Origin: an uncultured Collinsella sp.
Lineage (GTDB): Bacteria > Actinomycetota > Coriobacteriia > Coriobacteriales > Coriobacteriaceae
DNA: 64,000 nt
Direction: 5' to 3'
Assembly (NCBI GenBank): GCA_958354105.1
Contig: CATWVA010000004.1
Location: 32,116-96,115, forward strand
Shown here: positions 26,005-34,300 of the stretch, piece after piece
Layout of the letters: every line of letters starts with the position of its first letter
Numbering within the stretch: position 1 is the stretch's first letter
Notes under the pieces: model-generated
The model's database searches: none
Seen by the model: the letters and a program-made list of their open reading frames with translations, nothing else
What the model was told of the DNA's origin: nothing
Position numbers and translations under genes: made by a program

Positions 26005-27447
26005 GTGCTTAATAGATTCCGCATGCTTGTCGCCTGTGCTTTGACCTTCGCGCTTTGCTGGGTGCCGGGATTTGCGTTTGCTGGGGACGCCGAGGACGGG
26101 GCCCAGGTTGCTGCGACCGCTCATGGGCTTTCCTATGGGATCGAGGGTTTTGAGCGGTTGGCCAAGGGGACCGCTCGTGCCATGGAGGGCCAGCCTGAGG
26201 GCTACCGGTTTCCCGTTGACGAGGACGTGGACCTTGTAGTGGCGCCTGCTGCCGATCGCGTTGTGGTGTGGATATCGCCCAAGGCGGTCGAGAAGTATGG
26301 ATTGGATCCGCAGGACAACGAGTGCGTATCGGGCCTCAAGGCCCTCGTCTGTGAGCTCGACAGCGCAAACTGCATGGGAGGTGCGCAGCTGGGGGACGTG
26401 GATCTTCCTTGGTATGTCACGGCGGAAACAACGTTTGATGCCGGCGGGTATACCTATGGCTTTGACGAACGCGGTGCGGATGGGGACCGCTATGTGGTGA
26501 TTGCATCGGCCTCGGGTGATGCCAAGGGCGGCGCGCGTTGGCTTGATAGCGCTCAAATGGTAGAAGCATCGTCAGTCGTGTTGCGGAATGAGCAGGGGCC
26601 CTTGACCTCTTTGGCCTCCTTTTTAGGCGGCATCGACTACCGCCCGTTTTGGGTGTCTATCAAAACGAGCGGCCTTGCCCTGCTGATTGCCTTTGCACTG
26701 GGCTTGTTTGCCGCGTGGAAGACTATGGGTACCTCGAGTCGCATCAAGGGCCTGCTCGATTCGGTCTTTACGATTCCTATGGTGCTGCCGCCCACGGTCT
26801 GCGGCTTTCTGCTCCTCATGCTGTTTGGCCGCTCGACCGGGGTGGGCCAGTGGCTCATCGCGCACGGCATCTCGATCGTCTTTACCTGGCCCGCGGCGGT
26901 CATTTCGGCCGTCGTTGTGTCGTTTCCGCTGGTCTACCGCACGGCGCTCGGAGCCTTCGAGAGCCTCGACACGCAGATGCTCGACGCCGCGCGCACGCTC
27001 GGGTGGTCCGAACGTCGCATCTTTACCAAGCTTATGATGCCGCTCGGCTGGCCCTCGATTGCCGCCGGTACGGTGCTCGCCTTTGCCCGCGCCATGGGAG
27101 AGTTTGGCTGCACGCTGTTCTTTGCGGGCAACTATGCCGGCATTACGCAGACCATTCCCATCGCCATCTACTTTGAGTGGATGGGCGGCAACACGTCGGT
27201 AGCTCTCTTTTGGGTCATTGTCGTAATCGTGTTCAGTTTCCTGGTCATCCTGTTCATCAACATGTACACGGCGCATTCGCAAAAGTATCGCGAACGGGGC
27301 CTTTCCCGTGCGGAGCGCAGGCAGGCCAAAGATTTCGCCGGACAGGGCGATTCGCTCGACCCGGTCGGCGGCGATGCGCTGCGTATCGATCGCGAGGCGC
27401 TGGCCGAGCTCATGCGCGATGACGCCGTCTCGACGGGAGGTCGATAG
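26005..27447 (+). CDS. modB: Molybdate permease ModB with extra secreted N-terminal domain
   Basis: 480 residues where ModB is normally about 220-230. Residues 1-24 look like a signal peptide or anchor (LVACALTFALCWVPGFAFA), residues ~25-205 are a soluble domain I do not recognise, with no membrane segment, and residues ~212-425 are the ModB permease with five or six membrane spans and the EAA-loop ESLDTQMLDAARTLGWSERRIFTKLMMPLGWPSI. A charged C-terminal tail follows. The GTG at 26005 is chosen because TTGGAGC lies 7 bases upstream. It sits between modA and modC (3-base gap). The extra domain may replace or modify ModA docking, by inference. Confidence 0.88.
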   Translation: MLNRFRMLVACALTFALCWVPGFAFAGDAEDGAQVAATAHGLSYGIEGFERLAKGTARAMEGQPEGYRFPVDEDVDLVVAPAADRVVVWISPKAVEKYGLDPQDNECVSGLKALVCELDSANCMGGAQLGDVDLPWYVTAETTFDAGGYTYGFDERGADGDRYVVIASASGDAKGGARWLDSAQMVEASSVVLRNEQGPLTSLASFLGGIDYRPFWVSIKTSGLALLIAFALGLFAAWKTMGTSSRIKGLLDSVFTIPMVLPPTVCGFLLLMLFGRSTGVGQWLIAHGISIVFTWPAAVISAVVVSFPLVYRTALGAFESLDTQMLDAARTLGWSERRIFTKLMMPLGWPSIAAGTVLAFARAMGEFGCTLFFAGNYAGITQTIPIAIYFEWMGGNTSVALFWVIVVIVFSFLVILFINMYTAHSQKYRERGLSRAERRQAKDFAGQGDSLDPVGGDALRIDREALAELMRDDAVSTGGR

Positions 27448-27450
27448 GCC

Positions 27451-28521
27451 ATGTCGCTCGTTTTGGATATTAAGAAACGTTATCCCGGGTTTGTGCTCGA
27501 CATGCATCTTGAGGCCGGCGAGGAGCGCGTGGCACTGCTGGGCGCCTCGGGTTGCGGCAAGAGCTGCACGCTGCGCTGCATTGCCGGTGTGGAGACGCCC
27601 GACGAGGGCAAGATCGTCGTCAACGGCGTGACCTTTTTTGACTCGGCCGCGGGCATCGACCTGTCGCCCCAGGAGCGAAAATGCGCCCTACTGTTCCAAA
27701 ACTATCAGTTGTTTCCCAACATGACGGTGGCCGATAACGTGTGCGCCGGTGTAAAGGATGCGGGCGACGCCGCCGCGCGTAAAAAACTTGCCGAGCGCTA
27801 CTTGGGAATCTTTGGACTGGCCGACTTTGCCGACCGTTATCCCGCGCGCCTCTCGGGCGGCCAGCAGCAGCGCGTGGCGCTCGCGCGCATGGTGGCGGCA
27901 CACCCGGGCATCTTTATGTTCGACGAGCCCATGAGCGCACTCGATTCCTATCTTAAGAGCGCGCTCGAACAGAACATGCTTGACCTGTTCGATGTATGCA
28001 GCCGCACCGTGCTCTATGTGAGCCACGACATCGACGAAGCGTGCCGCCTGTGCGAGCGCATTTGCGTGATGCACGACGGGCATGTGGAGGAGATCGGCTC
28101 CGTCGAGGACGTGGTCCGCCGGCCGCAAACCTTGGCTGCGCTGCGCCTGACGGGCTGCAAGAATACGAGCCGCGCGCGCAAGATCGGGCTTCAGGAAGTT
28201 GAGGCCCTGGACTGGGGCATGACCTTCAACGTGGGCCGTGAGGTTCCCGATAACGTGGCGTACCTGGGTATTCGTGCGAGCTACTTCCATGTGGACAACC
28301 GTGCCGAGCGGGGTCGCAACAGCTATGATTTGCACGTGGCCCGTGTGAGCGATTCGCGCTTTGAGCGCCTGGTGCTGCTGGATGTGCCGCGTGCCGATGC
28401 GCCGACGCGCCTGCAGTGGAAGGTCAACAAAGTGGGCATGCCTGTCGACGAGCTGCCGCAAGCAGGCGAGACGCTGCGCATGCATTTTGATGCCAGCAGG
28501 ATCCATTTGGTTTGTCGATAG
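27451..28521 (+). CDS. modC: Molybdate ABC transporter ATPase
   Basis: Drives molybdate import through ModB. 356 residues. Walker A is LGASGCGKSCTLR near residue 31, the Q-loop is LFQNYQLFPNMTV, the ABC signature is LSGGQQQRVALARM near 133, Walker B is GIFMFDEPMSALD and the switch His is in YVSHDIDEA. The C-terminal ~110 residues resemble a MOP/TOBE-like regulatory domain. ATG at 27451, 3 bases after modB. A terminator follows. Confidence 0.94.
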   Translation: MSLVLDIKKRYPGFVLDMHLEAGEERVALLGASGCGKSCTLRCIAGVETPDEGKIVVNGVTFFDSAAGIDLSPQERKCALLFQNYQLFPNMTVADNVCAGVKDAGDAAARKKLAERYLGIFGLADFADRYPARLSGGQQQRVALARMVAAHPGIFMFDEPMSALDSYLKSALEQNMLDLFDVCSRTVLYVSHDIDEACRLCERICVMHDGHVEEIGSVEDVVRRPQTLAALRLTGCKNTSRARKIGLQEVEALDWGMTFNVGREVPDNVAYLGIRASYFHVDNRAERGRNSYDLHVARVSDSRFERLVLLDVPRADAPTRLQWKVNKVGMPVDELPQAGETLRMHFDASRIHLVCR

Positions 28522-28532
28522 CGCCGGGTAAT

Positions 28533-28568
28533 GCCGTCGGGGGATATAAGCCTCGGCGGCTTTGTTTT
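28533..28568 (+). terminator. Terminator after modC
   Basis: GCCGTCGGGG (28533-28542) pairs with CCTCGGCGGC (28551-28560) including G-T pairs, then TTTGTTTTTG. Confidence 0.75.
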
Positions 28569-28952
28569 TGCCGTTCGCCGAATGAGGAATGACAAATTCT
28601 AATCAATCAAGATAATTATTTATTAAACGACGGCACACGACGCTGTCGTACGAATGTCAACGGTGTTCGCATGGTCGATGACCGTTGGTATAGTTGACCT
28701 CAACTTGTAAAGGAGGGTGCGCACATGCCGCAGACGACATACATTTGCCGCGTTGCCGCGCGTGCCCTGTATATGGCTCGGAGCCGCATATGAGCAGGTA
28801 TGTTCACGGCTCCGGGAGAGACGACGCACAACTAAATAACCGTCCGCAAGGCAGGTTCCCTAAAATTCCGGGTTTAAGCACGGCCGGGCAATCGCCGTCC
28901 GTCGTGCATCGATACCGCCGTTATCAGTTTTTGGTTCGAGAGGGGAACCGTC
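28569..28952 (+). promoter_or_regulatory. Leader region of the double-cubane/selenium gene cluster
   Basis: 384 bases without a conventional gene. A dyad CAACGGT...ACCGTTG (about 28659-28687) overlaps a candidate -10 TATAGT (28689-28694). A short ORF with a strong ribosome site (28725) ends at a UGA held in the loop of a hairpin. Further possible pairings lie between 28836 and 28935 (for example GCACGG/CCGT-CGTGC). The long structured leader suggests regulation after transcription starts, by inference. Confidence 0.5.
28725..28835 (+). CDS. Possible UGA-containing leader peptide
   Basis: ATG at 28725 follows AAAGGAGGGTGCGCAC, the best ribosome site of the region. 22 codons are followed by TGA (28791-28793); reading through it gives 13 more codons to TAA at 28833-28835. 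The TGA lies in the loop of a hairpin: GGAGCC (28780-28785) pairs with GGCTCC (28807-28812), with inner GCATA/TATGT. The element GGCTCC-GGGAG 15 bases after the UGA resembles GGCTCC-T-GGAG 12 bases after the selD UGA. The ORF may be an ordinary 22-residue leader, or the UGA may be decoded as selenocysteine; the sequence does not settle it. Confidence 0.4.
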
Positions 28953-30236
28953 ATGGCTGAAGAATTCGATTTCCATCCGATGTGGGAGAGCCTCGGCATG
29001 AATCTTGCCGACCACGACATGCTGCTGGGCGCTGTGGGCCAGATGTACGGGGACATGTTCCTGTCGCAGAACAACCGCCCCAAGTCCACGTCCTACTTGG
29101 ACTTTGTGGCCACCAACATCCACAGCGGCCGTATTAAGGAGATGCTCGACAAGAAGGAGGCCGGCGAGGCCACCAAAATCGTGGGCTCGTTCTGCGTGTA
29201 CGTGCCCGAGGAGATCGTGCTTGCCTGTGACGGCATTCCCGTTGGTCTGTGCTCGGGTGCCGATTGGGCAACGGACAAGGTCGAGGAGCACTTGCCGCGC
29301 AACACTTGTCCGCTTATCAAGAGCTTTGCCGGCTTTAAGCTGGGTGAGGTCTGCCCCTACATTGAGTCGAGTGACCTAGTGGTAGGCGAGAACACCTGCG
29401 ATGGCAAGAAGAAGGCCTACGAGTTCTTTGCAACGCAAAAGAACATGTACGTCATGGATATTCCCAACGTACACGACGAGTCGACGCTCGTGACCTGGAA
29501 GGCCGAGGTCAAGAAGCTCGCCGCCAAGATCGAGGAAGAGTGCGGCGTCACGATTACGTCTGAGCGTCTGAAGGCCGCCATCCACGCCGTCAATGAGAAG
29601 CGTCGCGCCCTGCAGCGCCTCGCTGCCACGCGCGCTGCCGACCCTGCGCCCATCAGCGGTCTTGACAGCCTGCTGACCGTTCAGGCCGCCTTTATGGACG
29701 ACACGCCACGTCTGACCGGAGCCATTAACGATATGGCGGCTGAGTGCGAGCAGCGTGTCGAGGCCGGCGAGGGCGTGGCGCCCAAGGGGACCAAGCGCAT
29801 TCTGTACACCGGCACGCCCATGGCCGTGCCCAACTGGAAGCTGTTCAACCTCATCGAGAAAGCCGGCGGCGTTGTGGTAGGCGAGGAGTCCTGCACGGGC
29901 TCGCGCTACTACAAGGACCTGGTCGACGAGTCCGGTGAGACGGTGGACGAGATGCTCGATGCCATCGCCGAGCGCTACTTTAAGATCAACTGCGCCGTCT
30001 TTACGCCCAACGACCAGCGTATGAAGGACATTGTCCAGATGGCCAAGGACCTGCATGCCGACGGCATCGTCGACGTGGCCCTGCAGTTCTGCACGCTCTA
30101 TGAGATGGAGTCGTTTGCCGTGGAGAAGGCCGCCGAGGAAGCCGGCATTCCGTTTATGCACATCACGACCGACTACGCCGGTGAGGATGCAGGCCAACTG
30201 CAAACCAGGATCGAGGCCTTCTTGGAAACCATTTAG
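28953..30236 (+). CDS. Double-cubane-cluster reductase, 2-hydroxyacyl-CoA dehydratase family (paralogue 1)
   Basis: 427-residue oxygen-sensitive iron-sulfur enzyme of the HgdB/FldB/DCCP superfamily. Cysteine pattern: GSFCVYVPEEIVLAC, GLCSGAD, NTCPLIKS, VCPYIESSD and ENTCDGKKKAYE, the arrangement of proteins that hold a double-cubane [8Fe-9S] cluster. Such enzymes receive a low-potential electron from an ATP-hydrolysing activator, encoded two genes downstream. Substrate unknown. True dehydratases act on acyl-CoA, but no CoA transferase gene is nearby. The ATG at 28953 follows GAGAGGGGAACCGTC. It heads a same-strand run that leads to selD. Confidence 0.88.
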   Translation: MAEEFDFHPMWESLGMNLADHDMLLGAVGQMYGDMFLSQNNRPKSTSYLDFVATNIHSGRIKEMLDKKEAGEATKIVGSFCVYVPEEIVLACDGIPVGLCSGADWATDKVEEHLPRNTCPLIKSFAGFKLGEVCPYIESSDLVVGENTCDGKKKAYEFFATQKNMYVMDIPNVHDESTLVTWKAEVKKLAAKIEEECGVTITSERLKAAIHAVNEKRRALQRLAATRAADPAPISGLDSLLTVQAAFMDDTPRLTGAINDMAAECEQRVEAGEGVAPKGTKRILYTGTPMAVPNWKLFNLIEKAGGVVVGEESCTGSRYYKDLVDESGETVDEMLDAIAERYFKINCAVFTPNDQRMKDIVQMAKDLHADGIVDVALQFCTLYEMESFAVEKAAEEAGIPFMHITTDYAGEDAGQLQTRIEAFLETI

Positions 30237-30251
30237 GGCTATCCGTCCCGG

Positions 30252-30353
30252 CGGCTTTCCCAGGCACCCGATCTTGCCGTTCAAACCGTCGTTTGCGTAC
30301 CAAAGTACGCGGCGCTTCTCTTTCACGGCAACCTCGGGCACCCGGGAAAGCCG
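30252..30353. repeat. Family A palindrome, copy 3
   Basis: Arms CGGCTTTCCC (30252-30261) and complement (30344-30353). The core CCGTCG...GCGTACCAAAGTACGC...TTCTCTTTC is almost identical to copy 4 (31561-31646). It separates the two double-cubane paralogues, and either lowers expression of the second or stabilises the mRNA of the first. Confidence 0.85.
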
Positions 30354-30391
30354 TTCCCCCAGGTCGGTTAAAAGGTTTGTTAAGGAGTTAT

Positions 30392-31555
30392 ATGTCGGAA
30401 AATATTGAGCAGCCGTTGCCGTCCACGTTTGAGGAGTTCAACGAGCAGCGCAAGGCCGCGTTTATTCGCGTTAAGGATTACAAGCAGGCGGGCAATCGTC
30501 TTGTCGGGTATCTGTGCAGCTATACGCCGCTCGAGATTATCGATGCCGCGGGCGCCTCGAGCGTGGCTCTGTGTGGTACGTCCGACGAGGTGATTCCCGA
30601 GGCCGAGAAGGTGCTGCCGGCAAACCTGTGCCCGCTCATCAAGTCTACGTATGGTTTTGCCTATTCGCAAAAGTGCCCGTTTACGTACTTTAGCGACATG
30701 ATCATCGGCGAGACCACCTGCGACGGCAAGAAGAAGATGTACGAGCTACTCAACGAGCTCAAGCGCACACACATTCTGCATCTTCCACAGGGTCGCGATC
30801 GCGCCTACGAGCGTGAAGGCTGGTACGAGGAATGCCGCCTGCTCAAGGAGGAGCTCGAGAACTTCTACGGCATTACGATTACTGATGACGACCTGCGCGC
30901 CGCCGTCCGACGCCGCAACCGTCTGCGTGCGGCACAGCTCGATATGTTCGCGCTACAGGCCAACCAGCCGGCGGCCATGAGCGGCGTCGACCTGATGAGC
31001 ACCATGTTCGCCGGCACGTTCAGCTTTGATATCGAGACCTATACGGAGCAGCTGGAGCAAAAGGTCGCCAAGCTGCGCGAGGCCTACGACGCGGGCGAGC
31101 GCCCGGTTGCGGCGGATGCCAAGCGCATTCTGATCACCGGTTGCCCGGTGGGCGGCGTGATCAACAAAATCGGCCGCACTATCGAGTCCAACGGCGGCGT
31201 GGTCGTGTGCATGGACGACTGCTCGGGCGAGCGCACGGCGGCGATGATGATCGACCCGGATGCGCCCGACATCCTGCGCGCCATCGCCGACCGCTACCTG
31301 GACATCAACTGCTCGGTCATGACGCCCAACGACGGTCGTATGGAAAACACGCTGGCCATGTGCGAGAAGTATCATGTCGATGGCGTGGTGGAGAGCGTGC
31401 TGCAGGCCTGCCACACCTTTAACGTGGAGAGTGCGCGCATGCAGGAGGCTGTCGAGGGTGCGGGTATTCCGTATATGAAGATCGAGACCGACTACAGCAA
31501 CGGTGACATGGGCCAGATTGAGACCCGTATCGCCGCCTTTATCGAGACGCTCTAG
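30392..31555 (+). CDS. Double-cubane-cluster reductase (paralogue 2)
   Basis: 387-residue paralogue of the preceding gene, with the same cysteine pattern (GYLCSYTPLEII, VALCGTSD, NLCPLIKSTYGF, KCPFTYFSD, ETTCDGKKKMYELL). It lacks about 40 N-terminal residues of paralogue 1. The two could be subunits of a heterodimer, as in HgdA/HgdB dehydratases, or two homodimeric enzymes. ATG at 30392 follows TTAAGGAGTTAT. It is followed by another family A palindrome and the activator. Annotation as an anaerobic reductase rather than a dehydratase rests on this context and family resemblance. Confidence 0.87.
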   Translation: MSENIEQPLPSTFEEFNEQRKAAFIRVKDYKQAGNRLVGYLCSYTPLEIIDAAGASSVALCGTSDEVIPEAEKVLPANLCPLIKSTYGFAYSQKCPFTYFSDMIIGETTCDGKKKMYELLNELKRTHILHLPQGRDRAYEREGWYEECRLLKEELENFYGITITDDDLRAAVRRRNRLRAAQLDMFALQANQPAAMSGVDLMSTMFAGTFSFDIETYTEQLEQKVAKLREAYDAGERPVAADAKRILITGCPVGGVINKIGRTIESNGGVVVCMDDCSGERTAAMMIDPDAPDILRAIADRYLDINCSVMTPNDGRMENTLAMCEKYHVDGVVESVLQACHTFNVESARMQEAVEGAGIPYMKIETDYSNGDMGQIETRIAAFIETL

Positions 31556-31560
31556 CTTCC

Positions 31561-31646
31561 TCAGGCACCGGATCTTGCCCCTCAAACCGTCGCTTGCGTA
31601 CCAAAGTACGCTACGCTCCTCTTTCGGGGCAACCTCCGGCACCTGA
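31561..31646. repeat. Family A palindrome, copy 4
   Basis: TCAGGCACCGGA...GCCCC (31561-31581) is mirrored by GGGGC...CCGGCACCTGA (31626-31646). The core hairpin is GCGTAC-CAAA-GTACGC, with the same CGTCG and CTCCTCTTTC flanks as copies 1-3. Confidence 0.85.
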
Positions 31647-31709
31647 GAAACCTAGAGCTAAGGCGCCTGAACTCGCCACTGTCTTTGATGTTTTGATGAG
31701 GAGAGAGCC

Positions 31710-32474
31710 ATGATAGGGATCGGGATTGATATCGGGTCTACGGCGGCTAAGGCTGCTGTGGTCGACGGGGAGGGTTCATTGGCGTGGACGTGCGTGCAGC
31801 CAACCGGGTTCTCCTCGGTCGATGCTTCCGAGCGGCTGCGCGAGGCACTGGCAGCGGCCGGCTATGGCGTGACAGCCGACGACGTGCGCGTGATCGCGAC
31901 CGGCTACGGTCGTGTCGCCGTGCCCTATGCGCACAAGGTCGTGACCGAGATCACCTGCCACGGTACCGGTGCCGTGCGTCTGTTTGGTGACCATGGCACC
32001 GTGATCGATGTGGGCGGCCAGGATACCAAGGTCATTCAGCTTAAAAGTGGCCGCGTGGCCAAGTTTGCCATGAACGACAAGTGCGCCGCCGGCACGGGGC
32101 GCTTTTTGGAGATCATGGCCGACCGCCTGGGCATTTCCCAGCAGCAGATGGCCGACCTGGCGCGTTCCGGCGAGCCTACCAAGATCAGCAGCATGTGCAC
32201 GGTGTTTGCCGAAAGCGAGGTCATCAGCCTGATCGGTCGCGGTGAGCCGCGCGAGAACATCGCCCGTGGTGTGATCGACAGCGTGGTCTCGCGCGTGGCG
32301 ACCATGGCCGGGCAGGCGGCGGGTGCTCCGTACTACCTGACGGGAGGCCTGTGCGAGAACGCCTACGTTGTGGAGCGGTTGGGCGAGCTACTGGGGTCGC
32401 CGGTGACCACCTCGCCCCAGGCTCGCTTTGCCGGTGCCATCGGCGCGGCGATTCGCGCACAGGCGCTCAATTAA
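31710..32474 (+). CDS. ATP-dependent activator of double-cubane/dehydratase enzymes (BadF/HgdC family)
   Basis: 254-residue ASKHA-fold ATPase with a [4Fe-4S] cluster shared across a homodimer. The phosphate-1 motif is GIDIGSTAAKAAVVD near residue 4, phosphate-2 DVGGQDTK near 98; cluster cysteines lie in NDKCAAGTGRF and SMCTVFAESEV; adenosine motif TGGLCEN near 211. In the family it hydrolyses ATP to lower electron potential and passes one electron to the partner. The only partners in reach are the two upstream paralogues. ATG at 31710 follows GAGGAGAGAGCC. Confidence 0.93.
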   Translation: MIGIGIDIGSTAAKAAVVDGEGSLAWTCVQPTGFSSVDASERLREALAAAGYGVTADDVRVIATGYGRVAVPYAHKVVTEITCHGTGAVRLFGDHGTVIDVGGQDTKVIQLKSGRVAKFAMNDKCAAGTGRFLEIMADRLGISQQQMADLARSGEPTKISSMCTVFAESEVISLIGRGEPRENIARGVIDSVVSRVATMAGQAAGAPYYLTGGLCENAYVVERLGELLGSPVTTSPQARFAGAIGAAIRAQALN

Positions 32475-32544
32475 TGCATCCGCCTTGGGCTCGCATTCAT
32501 GCGTATACTGAGAGAAAATGATTGACCGATGAGGGGAGGTATCG

Positions 32545-33594
32545 ATGCCTGACGATCAGATTAAGCTCACGTCTATGACTGCCGCGAGCGGTTGAGCCGC
32601 TAAGTTGGCTCCTGGAGCCCTCGCCCAGGTCCTGGGCGACTTACCCAATGTGCATAACGACAACCTGCTCGTGGGGTTCGATACCTCCGACGATGCGAGC
32701 GTCTTCCGCGTAGGGGAGAACCTGGGGCTCGTGCAGTCCATCGACTTCTTCCCGCCGATGGTCGACGACCCGTTCCTGTTTGGCCAGATCGCCGCGGCCA
32801 ACTCGCTGTCGGACATCTACGCCATGGGCGGGCGGCCGAGCCATGCCATGAACTTGCTGTGCATCCCGAGCTGCCTGGGCGTTGAGGTTGCCGGCAAGAT
32901 TTTGGCAGGCGGTGCCGATAAGTGCGTCGAGGCCGGTTGCTCTATCGCGGGCGGCCATACCATCAACGACGACGAGCCCAAGTACGGCCTGTCCGTGAGC
33001 GGCTTTGTCTCGCTCGACCGCATGCTCGCCAACAGCGGCGCGCGCGCTGGCGATGTCCTGTTGCTGACCAAGGCGATCGGCTCTGGCATCATCACCACGG
33101 CCATTAAGGGCGAGCTCATCGAGCAGGACGAGGCCGCAGCCATGTTTGACTCGATGCGCACCCTCAACGAGGCGCCGATTCGTCTGGCCGAGGGACTTGA
33201 GCTTCACGGCTGCACCGATGTCACGGGCTTTGGCCTGATCGGGCACGCGTGCGAGATGGCCGAGGGCTCGGGCGTGCAGGTTGAGCTTGCGTCGGGGGCG
33301 GTGCCGCTCTTTGATCAGGTGCTCGACATGGCACGTCTGGGCATTATCCCAGCGGGCTCCTACCGCAACCAGGACTTTTTTGGCCCGCGTGTGGCTGCCG
33401 ACGAGGACCTGGAGCCGGGCATGCTCGACGCGCTGTACGATCCGCAGACGTCTGGTGGCCTGCTTATCGCGGCGCCCGCGGCGGATGTGGATGAGCTTGC
33501 GCGTCGCCTGGATGCCGAGGGGTGCATCGCCGCCGTTATCGGGCGCGTGTGCGAGGCGATGCCGAGCGGTCCTGCTGTTCGCGTTGTGCATTAA
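32545..33594 (+). CDS. selD: Selenide, water dikinase (selenoprotein, Sec17)
   Basis: Makes selenophosphate from selenide and ATP, the selenium donor for tRNA-Sec, selenouridine and labile-Se Mo enzymes. Translation from ATG 32545 (after GAGGGGAGGT) meets an in-frame TGA at codon 17 (32593-32595), exactly at the catalytic Cys17 of E. coli SelD, with the conserved Lys at 20 (context ASG-U-AAKLAPG). The frame then runs open for 349 codons. Gene callers start it at TTG 32605 and lose the active site. A SECIS-like hairpin GGCTCC-T-GGAGCC begins 12 bases after the UGA. Other motifs: GFDTSDDASVF, YAMGGRPSHAMNL and GHTINDDEPKYG. Confidence 0.95.
32593..32619 (+). promoter_or_regulatory. UGA-Sec codon and SECIS-like hairpin in selD
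   Basis: The UGA at 32593-32595 is followed after 11 bases by GGCTCC-T-GGAGCC (32607-32619), which can fold as a short stem with a small loop, the position where bacterial SECIS elements bind SelB. Confidence 0.7.
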
Positions 33595-33654
33595 AGAAAA
33601 CCGTTTATGCGACCGCCTACTGTTCTGGGCGGTCCCTTTTGAAAGGATGTAGCT

Positions 33655-34281
33655 ATGTCTATCAAGATTGAAGTCAATGCCATGGGCGATGCCTGCCCGC
33701 TGCCCGTCGTCAAGACGCTTAAGGCACTCAAACAGCTTGATGGCGAGGGTGCCGTGGTGACCTCGGTCGACAACGAGACCGCCGTCAAGAACATCTCCAA
33801 GATGGCGCAGGAGAAGGGCTGCACGGCTTCGGTCGAGAAGATCTCGAACGCCGAGTGGCACGTGAGTGTCGCGACCGCCGGTGCCGTGGCCGTTGCGGAC
33901 CCCGAGCAGGACGGTGCCGCTTTCTGCGACGCCAGCGCCGGCAAGGGCAAGCTCGTCATTTCCGTCTACACCGACTGCATGGGCCGTGGCGACGACGTGC
34001 TGGGCCACAAGCTCATGAAGGCCTTCATCTTTGCCGTGACGCAGCAGGAGGAGCTGCCCGCGACTATGCTGTTCTACAACGGCGGTGCCAAGCTGACCGT
34101 CGAGGGATCTCCAGTGCTCGACGACCTGAAGGGCCTGGCCGAGCAGGGTGTCGAGATTCTCACCTGCGGTACCTGTCTCGACCACTATGGCATTAAAGAC
34201 CAGCTTGCGGTGGGCGAGGTCACCAACATGTATGTGATCGTGGAGAAGATGGAGCAGGCCGTGCGCGTCGTGCGCCCGTAG
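33655..34281 (+). CDS. yedF: Selenium metabolism protein YedF-like
   Basis: 208 residues: an N-terminal TusA/SirA domain with the CPLPVVKT motif at residues 14-21 (the persulfide/perselenide Cys), then a DsrE-like domain with TDCMGRGDD and LTCGTCLDHYGI. This two-domain form is the selenium-associated YedF, which co-occurs with SelD. It is thought to carry selenium or sulfur between desulfurase and SelD, though its chemistry is unproven. ATG at 33655 after GAAAGGATGTAGCT. It is 60 bases behind selD and leads the DUF3343 gene. Confidence 0.9.
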   Translation: MSIKIEVNAMGDACPLPVVKTLKALKQLDGEGAVVTSVDNETAVKNISKMAQEKGCTASVEKISNAEWHVSVATAGAVAVADPEQDGAAFCDASAGKGKLVISVYTDCMGRGDDVLGHKLMKAFIFAVTQQEELPATMLFYNGGAKLTVEGSPVLDDLKGLAEQGVEILTCGTCLDHYGIKDQLAVGEVTNMYVIVEKMEQAVRVVRP

Positions 34282-34300
34282 CGTATTGGTTGGAGTTGCC

